DNA from: Gammaproteobacteria bacterium
GTDB lineage: Bacteria > Pseudomonadota > Gammaproteobacteria > Nevskiales > Nevskiaceae
Assembly (NCBI GenBank): GCA_022599775.1
Contig: JAHZLQ010000008.1
Location: 62,001 to 126,000, forward strand
Length of the DNA: 64,000 nucleotides
Reading direction: 5' to 3'
The position numbers were made by a program, and so were the translations under genes. The notes below the pieces were generated by a model, which ran no database searches, had not been told where the DNA came from, and worked only from the letters and a program-made list of their open reading frames with translations. Below, one piece after another: positions 1 to 9,508 of the stretch. Position 1 is the first letter of the stretch, and every line of letters begins with the position of its first letter.

Positions 1-11
1 GACTTGGACAA

Positions 12-794
12 TCACGTCGACCACAAGCCGCCTTCGACGGGAATCATCGCCCCGGATAGGTAGGCGCCGGCTCGTGAACACACTGCAATGCTCATGCCTC
101 CGATGTCGTCGGCGTTGCCGAAGCGACGCGCCGGAACCATTTCTCGGGTCGCTTCACGCGACCCTGGCGCCGCTTCAAACAAGCCGTCCGTCATGTCGGT
201 CGGAAAAAAACCCGGGGCAATGCCATTGACATGAACACCCGCCGATGTCAGGTCGGAGGCGAGTGTGCGCGTCAGCTGGTGCAAGGCCGCCTTGCTGCAA
301 CCATAGGCATAGGCGCCGGTACTCTTGGGCCACAAGGCTGCGATCGAACCGATGTTGAGGACCCGCGCGGGGTCGTTAGGACGGGCAGCGGCAACGAGGT
401 TCGGCAATAGTTGCTGCACGAGAAAAAACGGTGCCCGCACATTGAGCGCCATTTCCGCATCCCAGCGATCCGGATCCACCGAGGCGATATCGCTGGCACT
501 GAAGGCTCCGGCATTGTTGACCAGGATGTGGAGTTCCGGCGCCAGTTCGGCGATGTCGCGCGCGACCTGACGCAAGCTCTCGATGCTGGAAAGGTCGGCC
601 TTCAGGCACCGGCAATTGCTCGCATCAAGCCCGGCACCGATGGTCTCCGGCGAGGCCGGGCTCCGGGATACCGTAATCACCTGCGCGCCGGCGCCAGCGA
701 GGGCGACGGAAATCATCGCACCGATTCCCTTCGCGCCACCGGTAACGACGGCGGTCTTGCCCTTCAGCGAAAACAGTTCTTCGATCATCGACAT
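12..794 (-). CDS. Short-chain dehydrogenase/reductase (SDR)
   Basis: A classical 260-residue SDR that should oxidise or reduce a hydroxyl/ketone with NAD(P). The N-terminal cofactor loop TGGAKGIG, the NNAG motif, the catalytic Ser in LNIGS and the YGCSK (YxxxK) active site are all present. It is the last gene of a leftward operon that starts at 9933, lying 12 bp after the aldehyde dehydrogenase. The start used gives MSMIEELF; an in-frame Met two codons later is equally possible and neither has a strong ribosome-binding site. Family assignment is secure; the substrate cannot be told from sequence. Confidence 0.88.
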   Translation of the reverse strand: MSMIEELFSLKGKTAVVTGGAKGIGAMISVALAGAGAQVITVSRSPASPETIGAGLDASNCRCLKADLSSIESLRQVARDIAELAPELHILVNNAGAFSASDIASVDPDRWDAEMALNVRAPFFLVQQLLPNLVAAARPNDPARVLNIGSIAALWPKSTGAYAYGCSKAALHQLTRTLASDLTSAGVHVNGIAPGFFPTDMTDGLFEAAPGSREATREMVPARRFGNADDIGGMSIAVCSRAGAYLSGAMIPVEGGLWST

Positions 795-806
795 GTCGAA
801 TCGCCC

Positions 807-2207
807 TCAAGCCTTGTTGATGTTGACGACCTTGAGCGCCGTATATTCCAGCAAGCCTTCGCGGCCGGACTCGACACCGATCCCGGAATTTTTCATGGCC
901 GGGAACGGCACCGCCGGATCCAGTGCGCAGTGTTGGTTGATCCACACCGAACCGGCGTCGATCTCACTGGCAACGCGACCGGCCGCAGCCAGGTCGCGCG
1001 ACCATACGGACGCACCCAAACCGTAGGCGGAACGGTTGACGCGGGCAATGACCTCGTCGACATCCGCAAAGCGCACGATCGGCAGCACCGGCCCGAACGG
1101 CTCCTCGTCGACCAGGGCGCTGCCATCCTCGATATCGCGGACCACCGTGAGCGGTACGAAGTAGCCCGGCCTCCGGGGCTCACCGCCACCAGCGATGATG
1201 CGTCCGTCGCGGCGCGCGCCTTCGATATAGCCAAGCACCTTGTCGAACTGGGCCTTGTTCTGTACCGGCCCGAACTGACTATTGGGGTCGAAACCGTCGC
1301 CGAGCACGGCGCCTTCGGCCATGGCTGCCATCTGCTCGCAGACGGCCTCGTATAGATCGGCATGCACATAGAGTCGTTTGATGACCGCGCAGACCTGCCC
1401 ACTGTTGAAAAATGCCATGCCGAACAACGCCGGGGCGATTGCCGCCACGTCCGCGTCCTTCAGCACGATCGCGGCGTCATTGCCGCCCAGCTCCAGCGTG
1501 ATGCGTTTGAGCGAATCCGCTGCGGCCGCCATGATCGCCTTGCCCGTTGCTGTCGAACCGGTAAACGACAGCTTCGCGACCTTGGGATGGGTGGTGAGTT
1601 GCGCACCGATGTTTCCGCCGCCGCTGATGATGTTGACCACACCCGGAGGCACCACCGAGGCGATCAGTTCGCCAAGCCGCAAGGTCGTCAGCGGCGTGGT
1701 GGGCGCGGGCTTGATCACGATGGTATTGCCGGCCGCCAGCGCCGGCGCGATCTTGTTGATCGCCAAATGGATCGGTGCGTTCCAGGGCACGATGCCAGCG
1801 ACCACGCCCAGCGGTACATGATGAACCTCGACCCGCCGCTGCGCGTCATCCGACAGCAGCTCCGGCTCCAGCGATTGCTGGGCGTACCAGTTCAGAAACT
1901 GCGTGGCCAGGCCCATCTCGAACTGCGCCAACGGCATCGGCCGCCCTTGTTCGCGAACCAGCAGTTCCGACAGCTCCGCGCTGTTGTCCTCGATGACGCG
2001 AGCGATCGCGAGCAGCACCTCGCCCCGCGTCGCCTGCGACGAATGGCGCCAGCTCGAAAAGGCCTGCTGCGCCGCATCCACGGCCGCATCGACGATCGCT
2101 GCGTCGGCCACGGGGGCCTGCGCCACCACCGATTCGTCGCTGGGATTGATCACCGCCTCGGTCGAGGTTCCTTGCAACAACTTGCCGCCTACCAGCATTC
2201 CGAACAT
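807..2207 (-). CDS. NAD(P)-dependent aldehyde dehydrogenase
   Basis: Aldehyde dehydrogenase superfamily enzyme of 466 residues, oxidising an aldehyde to an acid. The general-base Glu lies in LELGGN near residue 236 and the nucleophilic Cys in GQVCA near residue 272; an N-terminal PWNAP segment contributes to NAD binding. A GTG at 2210 immediately precedes the ATG at 2207; the ATG sits 6 nt from an AGAGGAG ribosome-binding site and is preferred. It lies between the indolepyruvate oxidoreductase and the SDR on the same strand. The substrate is probably an intermediate of the surrounding catabolic operon, which is inference. Confidence 0.9.
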   Translation of the reverse strand: MFGMLVGGKLLQGTSTEAVINPSDESVVAQAPVADAAIVDAAVDAAQQAFSSWRHSSQATRGEVLLAIARVIEDNSAELSELLVREQGRPMPLAQFEMGLATQFLNWYAQQSLEPELLSDDAQRRVEVHHVPLGVVAGIVPWNAPIHLAINKIAPALAAGNTIVIKPAPTTPLTTLRLGELIASVVPPGVVNIISGGGNIGAQLTTHPKVAKLSFTGSTATGKAIMAAAADSLKRITLELGGNDAAIVLKDADVAAIAPALFGMAFFNSGQVCAVIKRLYVHADLYEAVCEQMAAMAEGAVLGDGFDPNSQFGPVQNKAQFDKVLGYIEGARRDGRIIAGGGEPRRPGYFVPLTVVRDIEDGSALVDEEPFGPVLPIVRFADVDEVIARVNRSAYGLGASVWSRDLAAAGRVASEIDAGSVWINQHCALDPAVPFPAMKNSGIGVESGREGLLEYTALKVVNINKA

Positions 2208-2268
2208 CACAGTCTCCTCTGCTTTCGTGGCGGCGATCGAAGGCTACGCCGCTCTAGTCGTTATTGAA

Positions 2269-5200
2269 TCAGCCCGCCTTGTAGATCCGCGCCGCACCGC
2301 CGGGCTCGGTCTTCGGCGCGGGATTGCGATACTGCTCGACGAGCCTGGCGCGTACCGGTTTTGCCTTTTCCACGTTCGCTTCCTTGATATGCCCGTAACC
2401 GCGAATCATTGCGGGGATCGACGCCAGTTCCACCGCGGTGTCGACGTTGTCCGGCGACAGCGTCGGCAGCAGTTCGCGCATCAGCTGCTCGTATTCATCG
2501 ATCAATTGGCGCTCCATCCGCCGTTCGGCACTGTAGCCGAACAGATCGAAGGCGCTGCCGCGCAAGAACCTGAAGTGCTTGAGCAGCGCGAACGCCGTGC
2601 CCATCCATGAGCCGAACTCGCGCTTGACGAGCTGACCCGTGGTCGGATCACGCTTGGCGAACAGCGGCGGCGCCAGGTTGTACTTGATCTTCACATCACC
2701 TTCGAAACTCGCCTTGAGTTCGGCCTTGACGCTCGGCAGGCAGTGGAGACGCGCCACCTCATATTCATCCTTGTAGGCCATGAGCTTGGCGAAGTTGCGC
2801 GCCACGGCCTTGCTCAGCGCATCGCGATCGGGCGCAACACGCTTCTCGGCGGCACACACCTCATCGACCAGGCGCTTGTAGCGCTGGCTGTAGGCGGCGT
2901 TCTGATAGTCCGTGAGCAACTTGATTCGATGCGACACGATCTCGTCCAGATTCTGCAGCGGCGTGAATTCAGCAAGCGGCCGGCTGTTGGCCACGGCCTT
3001 GGCGATGCGTTCCGGGTCCGCCGCCTGCAGGCGGCCGAGTCTGAAGGCTTCCTGATTGAATTCGACCGCCACACCGTTGATTTCGATGGCGCGCTCGATC
3101 GCGGCCGGCGATACCGGCAACAGCCCGAGCTGCGAGGCATAGCCGAGCAGGAACAGATTGGCGCCAATGGTGTCTCCGAGCAGCGCCAGCGCCAGATTGG
3201 TGGCGTCCACCGTATACAGATGGTCCTCGCCCACGGCATTGCGGAAGCGATTTATCAGGAGTCCGGGATGAATCTTGAGGTCCGGGTTGCGCGCAAAGGC
3301 GGGCGTCGGCGTGACGCGGGTGTTGACCACAGCGCGGGTGCGTTTCGGATCAAGCGTGATCGCCGGCTCCTTGGACAGCGCGCCGACCGCGTCGAAGGCC
3401 AGCGCCACATCGGCTTCGCCCACGCCGACGCGCTGCGCCCCGAGCTTGTCGCTGCTGTGCGCGACGCGCAGATGGCTGAACACGGCGCCGTTCTTCTGTG
3501 ACAAGCCGGTCATGTCGAACACCGAACAGGCTTTGCCCTCCAGGTGCGCAGCCATAGTGATCAGCGCGCCGACGGTGACCACACCGGTACCGCCGATCCC
3601 GGACACCATCAGGTTGTAGCTGGCCTCACCGATCGCGGCGACCGGCGCTTCGGGTAGCGAGAAGTCGCCGTCCATTGCCACCTTGTCGGGCTTGCGCAGG
3701 CCGCCGCCCTCAATCGTGAGGAAACTCGGACAAAAGCCATTCTGGCAGCTGTAGTCCTTGTTGCAGGCGGACTGGTCGATCTGGCGCTTGCGTCCCAGCT
3801 CGGACTCGCGCGGCCACAGGCTGACGCAGTTGGACTTCGCGGAGCAGTCACCGCAGCCCTCGCAGACTTCGGGATTGATGAACAAGCGCTTGGCCGGATC
3901 GGGGAACTGGCCACGCTTGCGGCGCCGGCGCTTCTCGGCCGCGCAGGTCTGCTCGTAGATCACCACTGTCACGCCTTCGATCTCGCGCAGCTCGCGCTGC
4001 ACGCGGTCGTATTCGCTGCGGTGTTCCACACGCACGCCCGGCGCGAGCTTGCTTTCGGCGTTGTAGAGCTCGGGCCGATCGCTGACGACGATGCAGCGCG
4101 TGGCGCCTTCGCTGAGCACCTGATGACTGATCGCGCCGACCGAAATCGGTCCATCCAATGGCTGGCCGCCGGTCATCGCCACCGCATCGTTGTAGAGAAT
4201 GCGGAAGGTGATGTTGACCCCGGCGGCGACCGCGCCGCGAATCGCGAGAATCCCGGAATGGTAGTAGGTGCCATCGCCCATGTTCTGGAACAGATGCGGC
4301 ATTCGGGTGAACTTGGCGAGGCTGTACCAATGCGCGCCCTCGCCCCCCATCTGGGTATTGGCGAGCACACGCTCGTCGCTGTACATGGCCATGGAGTGAC
4401 AGCCGATGCCGCCGCCGACATAGCTGCCGTCCGGCTTGGGCATGCTGGAATTGTGGGGGCAGCCGGAGCAGAAATAGGGGGAACGCACGACGTCGCTGGG
4501 GGTGATGCCGGCGGTCAGCGCCAATTGCCGGCTGAGCTGGTCGACGCGTTCGCGAACCTCGGCCGGCAGCACCACGCCGAGCTTTTCGAGACGGCCGGCG
4601 ATCACCAGCGCCAGCTCGATCGGCTTGAGCTGGACGTCGGTCGGCAGCAGCGGCTGGCCGTCCTCGTCGCGTTTGCCGACGATGCGCGGCGCCTGCGGCT
4701 GGCCGTAGAGGATTTCCTTGGCCTGGCGTTCGGTCACCGGCTCCTTTTCCTCGACGAACAGCAGCTCGGCCTGGTCCCTGGCGAAATCGCTGAGCCCGCG
4801 CGTCGACACCGGAAAGACGCAGCCGAGCTTGTACAGCGAAACACCCAAAGCGGCGGCCCGCTGTTCGTCGAGACCCAGCATCTTCAGCGCCTGCACCGCA
4901 TCCTGCACCGCCTTGCCGGCACTGACGATGCCCAGGCGGCGCGCCGGCGCGTCGATCAAAACGCGGTTGACCGGATTGGCGTCGATGAACTTTTCGATCA
5001 GCGGCCAGCGATAGCGCGTGTGCACGACGATGGAGCGTTCGCGGTCGACGTGGGTCGGGCGGTTGTGCAGGCCCTCGGGCGGCAGTTCGCCTTGATCGGG
5101 ACGCACGATCTCGCGATCGAGCGCGTCCAGGCTCACCGTCATGGTCTGTTCGAGTACTTCGTTAGTGGTGGTGAAGCCCACCCAGGTGCCGCAGTAACGC

Positions 5201-5799
5201 GACAGCGCGAAGCCGAGTAGACCGAGATCGAGCACATCTTCGGCGGTGGAGCAGGCGAATACCGGCATGCCGCAGTGGATCAGCGCCAGTTCGCTTTGGT
5301 GCGCAACCGTCGACGACTTGCCGATGTGGTCGTCGCCCGCCACCACCAGCACGCCGCCATTGGGATGCACGCCGGCGAAGTTGCCGTGGCGAAAGGCGTC
5401 ACAGGAACGATCGACACCCGGCCCCTTGCCGTACCAGATGCCGAACACGCCATCCACGGTGGTGTCGGGAATATGCTGCAGGGTCTGCGCGCCCCAGATC
5501 GCGGTGGCGGCAAGGTCTTCGTTGAGGCCGGGCTGGAAGTGGATCGCCTGCGCGTCGAGATGCTTCTTCGCGCGCCACAGCTCCTGGTCGTAGCCGCCGA
5601 TCGGCGAGCCGCGATAGCCGGAGATATAACCGGCCGTATTGAGACCGGCACGGCGGTCGAATTCGCGTTGCAGCAGGGGCAGCCGCACCAGCGCCTGGGT
5701 GCCGGAGATCATCACGGTACCGGATTCGGCGGTGTATTTGTCGTCGAGTTCGACCTCGCGCAGGGAACCGGGATTCGGGGCAGGTATCGGGGCGTTCAT
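2269..5799 (-). CDS. Fused indolepyruvate:ferredoxin oxidoreductase-family 2-oxoacid oxidoreductase
   Basis: A 1176-residue fusion of the IorA-like thiamine-diphosphate part and the IorB/gamma part. Members oxidatively decarboxylate a 2-oxoacid to an acyl-CoA and pass electrons to ferredoxin. Visible features are the ThDP/Mg motif (GDG near residue 506 followed by YND), a CSGC motif near 441, a cysteine-rich Fe-S cluster region near 643-690 (CEGCGDC and CNKDYSC), and a GIGGTGVV gamma-domain loop near 731. The family is known for aryl- and branched 2-oxoacids. In this operon it follows an FAD-linked hydroxyacid oxidase, which could supply the 2-oxoacid. These enzymes are often oxygen-labile, though long fused forms occur in aerobes. 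Confidence 0.92.
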   Translation of the reverse strand: MNAPIPAPNPGSLREVELDDKYTAESGTVMISGTQALVRLPLLQREFDRRAGLNTAGYISGYRGSPIGGYDQELWRAKKHLDAQAIHFQPGLNEDLAATAIWGAQTLQHIPDTTVDGVFGIWYGKGPGVDRSCDAFRHGNFAGVHPNGGVLVVAGDDHIGKSSTVAHQSELALIHCGMPVFACSTAEDVLDLGLLGFALSRYCGTWVGFTTTNEVLEQTMTVSLDALDREIVRPDQGELPPEGLHNRPTHVDRERSIVVHTRYRWPLIEKFIDANPVNRVLIDAPARRLGIVSAGKAVQDAVQALKMLGLDEQRAAALGVSLYKLGCVFPVSTRGLSDFARDQAELLFVEEKEPVTERQAKEILYGQPQAPRIVGKRDEDGQPLLPTDVQLKPIELALVIAGRLEKLGVVLPAEVRERVDQLSRQLALTAGITPSDVVRSPYFCSGCPHNSSMPKPDGSYVGGGIGCHSMAMYSDERVLANTQMGGEGAHWYSLAKFTRMPHLFQNMGDGTYYHSGILAIRGAVAAGVNITFRILYNDAVAMTGGQPLDGPISVGAISHQVLSEGATRCIVVSDRPELYNAESKLAPGVRVEHRSEYDRVQRELREIEGVTVVIYEQTCAAEKRRRRKRGQFPDPAKRLFINPEVCEGCGDCSAKSNCVSLWPRESELGRKRQIDQSACNKDYSCQNGFCPSFLTIEGGGLRKPDKVAMDGDFSLPEAPVAAIGEASYNLMVSGIGGTGVVTVGALITMAAHLEGKACSVFDMTGLSQKNGAVFSHLRVAHSSDKLGAQRVGVGEADVALAFDAVGALSKEPAITLDPKRTRAVVNTRVTPTPAFARNPDLKIHPGLLINRFRNAVGEDHLYTVDATNLALALLGDTIGANLFLLGYASQLGLLPVSPAAIERAIEINGVAVEFNQEAFRLGRLQAADPERIAKAVANSRPLAEFTPLQNLDEIVSHRIKLLTDYQNAAYSQRYKRLVDEVCAAEKRVAPDRDALSKAVARNFAKLMAYKDEYEVARLHCLPSVKAELKASFEGDVKIKYNLAPPLFAKRDPTTGQLVKREFGSWMGTAFALLKHFRFLRGSAFDLFGYSAERRMERQLIDEYEQLMRELLPTLSPDNVDTAVELASIPAMIRGYGHIKEANVEKAKPVRARLVEQYRNPAPKTEPGGAARIYKAG

Positions 5800-5827
5800 G
5801 GCTTGATCTCGCTATGCGCGGTCGGCT

Positions 5828-6562
5828 TCAGACGGCAACGGGCGGTGCAAACAGGCCGCCGCCAGCGTCGAGTCGATAGGCCGCGCGCTTGGCTTCGAGG
5901 TAGGGAACAAAGGTTTCGAGAAATTCGGCGGCGACGATCCGGGTGCTCGCGCGGGCGTTCATCATCCGGCCCCAGTCGGCGAGACCGGCGATGCGTTCGA
6001 TCAGCGACCAGCCGTAGACCTGGCGCGTCACCCGGTCGCCGACGTCGACGCAGTACAGCGTCATCAGGTCGGCGTGGCTCAGGCGGTCGCCGACCAGAAA
6101 CGGGCCGAACTCGAACAGGCGGCGCAAGGCATCGAGGGTGATTTCGAGCTGGACCGCCACCGCATCGACCGCACCGGGCAGGTGTTCGCTGCCCATCACG
6201 GTGCCCGGATACAGGCGCCGCATCGGCAGGTCGAGATACAGCTGCACGATATTCATGAGCTGCCGCGCACGGGCGCGCCGCAATGGGTCGGCCGGATACA
6301 GTGGCGGCCCGTCGCCGCGTTCCTCCAGGTATTCGAGCATCGGCACGGTTTCGCTGAAACAGCCGGCCGGCGTCTGCAGGAATGGGATCTTGCCCATCGG
6401 ACTGCGCGCCAGGAAAGCCTCGTCGCGACTGGCGCGAACGCGTTCGATGGTAAACGGTACCCCCTTCTCGATCAGCGCGGCACGCACCGTATTGAAGTAG
6501 TTGCTGACCGCATAGCCGTGGAGAACCAGGCTGGCGGCACCGGCTTGCGGTCCGCTCGACAT
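5828..6562 (-). CDS. Glutathione S-transferase family protein
   Basis: A 244-residue cytosolic GST. The N-terminal thioredoxin-like half carries a YFNTVRAAL active-site region, the cis-Pro of KIPFL and the SETVPMLEYLEE glutathione-binding segment; the C-terminal half is helical with the usual LVGDRLSHADL signature near residue 155. It starts 7 bp after the stop of the FAD oxidase gene and lies 28 bp before the indolepyruvate oxidoreductase, so all three are probably co-transcribed. It could conjugate or isomerise a reactive intermediate; no specific substrate can be named. Confidence 0.88.
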   Translation of the reverse strand: MSSGPQAGAASLVLHGYAVSNYFNTVRAALIEKGVPFTIERVRASRDEAFLARSPMGKIPFLQTPAGCFSETVPMLEYLEERGDGPPLYPADPLRRARARQLMNIVQLYLDLPMRRLYPGTVMGSEHLPGAVDAVAVQLEITLDALRRLFEFGPFLVGDRLSHADLMTLYCVDVGDRVTRQVYGWSLIERIAGLADWGRMMNARASTRIVAAEFLETFVPYLEAKRAAYRLDAGGGLFAPPVAV

Positions 6563-6569
6563 CGCGGGC

Positions 6570-8012
6570 TCAGGCCGCCCTGCGGGACGGCGCCTCGCGC
6601 GACCCGAAGATCTTGCCAGGGTTGAGAATGCCGACCGGGTCCATCAACTGCTTGAGCCGCAGCATCAGCTCGATTTCGACCGGACTGCGGCTGATACCGA
6701 GATAGGCGCGCTTTTCCAGGCCAATGCCGTGCTCGGCCGAAACCGATCCGGAAAAAGGCATCAGCGGTTCGTAGACGCAGGACTCCACCGCTTCCCGGTC
6801 CTGCGGGCCGCCGGCGCCGATCGCGATATGCAGATTGCCGTCGCCGACATGACCGAGGAACGCGATCGCCCCGTCCTGCCATTTCTGCTGCAGCAGCGTG
6901 CGCACGCGGACCATGTAGTCCGACATCTCGCCTACCGGCAGGCTCACATCGAAGGCGTAGAACGGCTGGAAGTCGCGCACGATGTGCTGCAGATCCTCGC
7001 GCACCGCCCAGATGTCCGCGCGCTGACGCTCGGAGGTGGCGACCACCGCATCCGCATACAAGCCCTTTTCACCGGCCTCGCCCAGCACGCTTTCGAACAG
7101 CTCGGTGTCGCGTTCCTGATCGGAACCGAGCGCTTCGATGATCGCGTAGAACGGATAGGTCTGCGGCAAGGGCGCGACGTGGCGCGACGGCCCGGTATTG
7201 ACGTTGTAGAAACGGTTGTCGACCAGTTCGAAGGCGCTCAACAGGCCGCCCAGCGCGGCATCGCAGTGCCGCAACAGCTCCACGAGCTGCTCGAAGCTCT
7301 GCGCCGCCACCAGGGCAGTGTTGTTGCTTCGCGGCTGTTCGCGCAGACGCAGCACCAGGCGCGTGATCACACCGAGCGTGCCCTCGCTGCCGATGAACAG
7401 CTGTTTGAGATCATAACCGGTGTTGTTCTTGATCATGCGGTTGAGCGACGACACCACGGTCCCATCCGCCAATACCGCTTCCACGCCCAGCACCTGCTCG
7501 CGCATCATGCCGTAGCGAATCACGCGCATGCCGCCCGCGTTAGTCGCGGCGTTGCCGCCGATATGACAGGAACCCCGCCCGCCCAGATCCAAGGGAAAAC
7601 TCAGCTGAAACGGCTCCAGATGTTCCTGCAGGGTTTGCAGCACCACACCGGCCTGCACGGTCGCGGTGCGATTGACCGGATCGACCTGTTCAATCCGGTC
7701 GAGCCGCTCCAGCGACAGCGCGAGATCGCCGGGACGCGTTTCGGTGGCGCGAACCCAGCCGGACATGCCGCCCTGCACGACCACGGGCTGTCGTTGCGCG
7801 TTGCAAAGCGCCAGCACCCGCGACACCTGTTCGGTATTGGACGGCCGCACCAGGGCGGACGCCTCGATCGAGGACATGAAGTAGCCGGCATAGCGTTCGC
7901 GCACGGCCTCGCCGATGAGCAATCCATCGTCGCCGACAATCTCGCGCAGCGCCTGCAGCATTGCCTCATTCATGACCGGGGCTGCGCCGCCCTCAGAGGA
8001 TGACATAGACAT
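6570..8012 (-). CDS. FAD-linked 2-hydroxyacid oxidase/dehydrogenase (GlcD/D-LDH family)
   Basis: About 480 residues with an N-terminal FAD-binding PCMH domain (GGRGSCHIGGN segment near residues 144-155) and a C-terminal substrate domain ending in the typical AEHGIGLEK motif. The family oxidises D-2-hydroxyacids such as D-lactate, glycolate or D-2-hydroxyglutarate to 2-oxoacids. The start at 8012 has a GAGGA ribosome-binding site 5 nt upstream and overlaps the Rieske ferredoxin gene by 20 bp; an ATG at 7973 is an alternative that avoids the overlap. Its place between a P450/ferredoxin pair and a 2-oxoacid:ferredoxin oxidoreductase suggests it makes the oxoacid used by the latter, which is inference. 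Confidence 0.87.
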   Translation of the reverse strand: MSMSSSEGGAAPVMNEAMLQALREIVGDDGLLIGEAVRERYAGYFMSSIEASALVRPSNTEQVSRVLALCNAQRQPVVVQGGMSGWVRATETRPGDLALSLERLDRIEQVDPVNRTATVQAGVVLQTLQEHLEPFQLSFPLDLGGRGSCHIGGNAATNAGGMRVIRYGMMREQVLGVEAVLADGTVVSSLNRMIKNNTGYDLKQLFIGSEGTLGVITRLVLRLREQPRSNNTALVAAQSFEQLVELLRHCDAALGGLLSAFELVDNRFYNVNTGPSRHVAPLPQTYPFYAIIEALGSDQERDTELFESVLGEAGEKGLYADAVVATSERQRADIWAVREDLQHIVRDFQPFYAFDVSLPVGEMSDYMVRVRTLLQQKWQDGAIAFLGHVGDGNLHIAIGAGGPQDREAVESCVYEPLMPFSGSVSAEHGIGLEKRAYLGISRSPVEIELMLRLKQLMDPVGILNPGKIFGSREAPSRRAA

Positions 8013-8298
8013 CGTCGTCCTCGACGCGCACCGGATAGCACGCCAGGGAAATATCATCCGACTCTTCGCATTCGCCGGTCCTGAGATCGTAGGACCAGCC
8101 ATGCCAGGGACAGCTCAACTTCCCGTCGCAGACCGTGCCGCGGTGTAGCTGACCACCGGCATGGGGACACTTGCCCGCCGTCGCGTAGACCTCGCCCTCG
8201 ACCAGGAACAGCGCCACCGGGTGCTCGCCGACCTTCGCGGCCAGATGCTTGTCCTCCACGAGTTCGGAGAGCTTCGCGATTTTGTGCGCTTCAGCCAT
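7993..8298 (-). CDS. Rieske-type [2Fe-2S] ferredoxin
   Basis: A 101-residue soluble Rieske protein. The cluster ligands are visible as CPHAGG and CPWHGW (C-x-H and C-x2-H), and the rest matches small Rieske ferredoxins of oxygenase systems and NirD-like proteins. Its start codon lies inside the 3' end of the P450 gene (8-bp overlap), so the two are translationally coupled and it is the obvious candidate electron donor for that P450. No ferredoxin reductase gene is in the window. Confidence 0.9.
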   Translation of the reverse strand: MAEAHKIAKLSELVEDKHLAAKVGEHPVALFLVEGEVYATAGKCPHAGGQLHRGTVCDGKLSCPWHGWSYDLRTGECEESDDISLACYPVRVEDDDVYVIL

Positions 8299-9508
8299 GA
8301 ACCGCCTCGCTGACCCGGGCCTTGAAATGCGTCGGCAAGGACTTGGGACCCCGCGCAAAGTAGGAGTCCATCCACTGCACAGTCCCGTCGGCGGCGCGCA
8401 GGGTCTCGAATCGTTCGAACAGAGCTTCCAGCGCAATCCGCGCCTCCATCTTCGACAGGAAGGTGCCCAGGCAGAAATGCGCGCCCTGGCCGAAGGACAT
8501 CGTCTGCCCCGGCGCACGCTCGATATCGAACTCGTCGGCGTGCGCAAACTGACGCTCGTCGCGATTGGCCGATCCCAACAGCGGTAGCACCAGAGAGCCC
8601 TGTGGAATCTCGACTCCGTTGAGCACCGTCGGCTTCAGGGTGTGCCGGAACAGCATCTGCACCGGCGTGTCGTAGCGTAGAACCTCTTCGATGAGATTCG
8701 GGATCAAGGCCGGATTGGCGCGAACCTTCTGTTCGACCTCGGGGCGGTTGCGCAGGTGGAACAGGGTGATGCCGAGCAGGTTGGTGGTCGTTTCCACACC
8801 GCCGATCAGCAGCAGGATCGCCATGTTCATCACTTCGTACTTGCTCAGGTGCTCGCCAGCCACCTCCGCCTGGATGAACGAACTGATCAGATCGTCCCTG
8901 GGCTCGGCCTTGCGGCGCTCGTACAGCTCGTCGAAATATTCGCGCAGAGCGCGGGAACTCTTTTCGATCTGCGCCAGACGCTCGGGCCCATAGGCCGCGC
9001 GATTGCCGGCGGACAGCACGTCGTCGACCCAATGCTTGAACTCGGAGCGACGCTCGACGTCGACGCCGAGCACGTCCGCAACCACGGTCACCGGGAACAG
9101 CGCCGAGAACGACCAGACGAAATCCATGGTTCCGGACTCGCCATGCTCGGCCAGAATGCCGTCGATCAGTTCATCCGCGATCCTGCGAATCTTCGGTGGA
9201 AAACTCGCGATCTTCTTGGGCACGAAAGCGACATTGGCGAGCTTTCGAATGCGCACATGACCCGGCGGGTCCAGGGAGATCATTGGCGGCACTTCCGGCA
9301 CCGGGTCGTATTCACCCAGCAGCGCCGGCCAGAACTGCGACGACGAATAGACGTCGGCGTTCTGCAAAACGGTGAGGATGTCCTCGAATCTCGATACGGC
9401 GAAGCCTTGCATCGATTCGAGCCACTTCACCGGCTCCTTGGCGCGCAGCTCCGCATAGTGCGGATACGGATGAGTCGTGACTGCCGGGTCGAGCGGATCG
9501 TAGCTCAT
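8291..9508 (-). CDS. Cytochrome P450
   Basis: A soluble bacterial P450 of 405 residues. The haem-binding loop SFGQGAHFCLG near residue 345, the K-helix EEVLR (ExxR) and the I-helix GGVETTT near residue 240 are present; the usual Ala before the Gly of the I-helix is Gly here. Bacterial P450s hydroxylate lipophilic substrates using NAD(P)H electrons delivered through a ferredoxin. The gene overlaps the NTF2-like gene upstream (ATGA) and the Rieske ferredoxin downstream. Substrate unknown; the operon suggests a carboxylic acid or its precursor. Confidence 0.95.
   Translation of the reverse strand: MSYDPLDPAVTTHPYPHYAELRAKEPVKWLESMQGFAVSRFEDILTVLQNADVYSSSQFWPALLGEYDPVPEVPPMISLDPPGHVRIRKLANVAFVPKKIASFPPKIRRIADELIDGILAEHGESGTMDFVWSFSALFPVTVVADVLGVDVERRSEFKHWVDDVLSAGNRAAYGPERLAQIEKSSRALREYFDELYERRKAEPRDDLISSFIQAEVAGEHLSKYEVMNMAILLLIGGVETTTNLLGITLFHLRNRPEVEQKVRANPALIPNLIEEVLRYDTPVQMLFRHTLKPTVLNGVEIPQGSLVLPLLGSANRDERQFAHADEFDIERAPGQTMSFGQGAHFCLGTFLSKMEARIALEALFERFETLRAADGTVQWMDSYFARGPKSLPTHFKARVSEAVHG

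Noticed and set aside
2743-3501. Long antisense frames inside the indolepyruvate oxidoreductase gene, and similar ones throughout
   Set aside because: Typical GC-rich shadow frames opposite well-supported genes.
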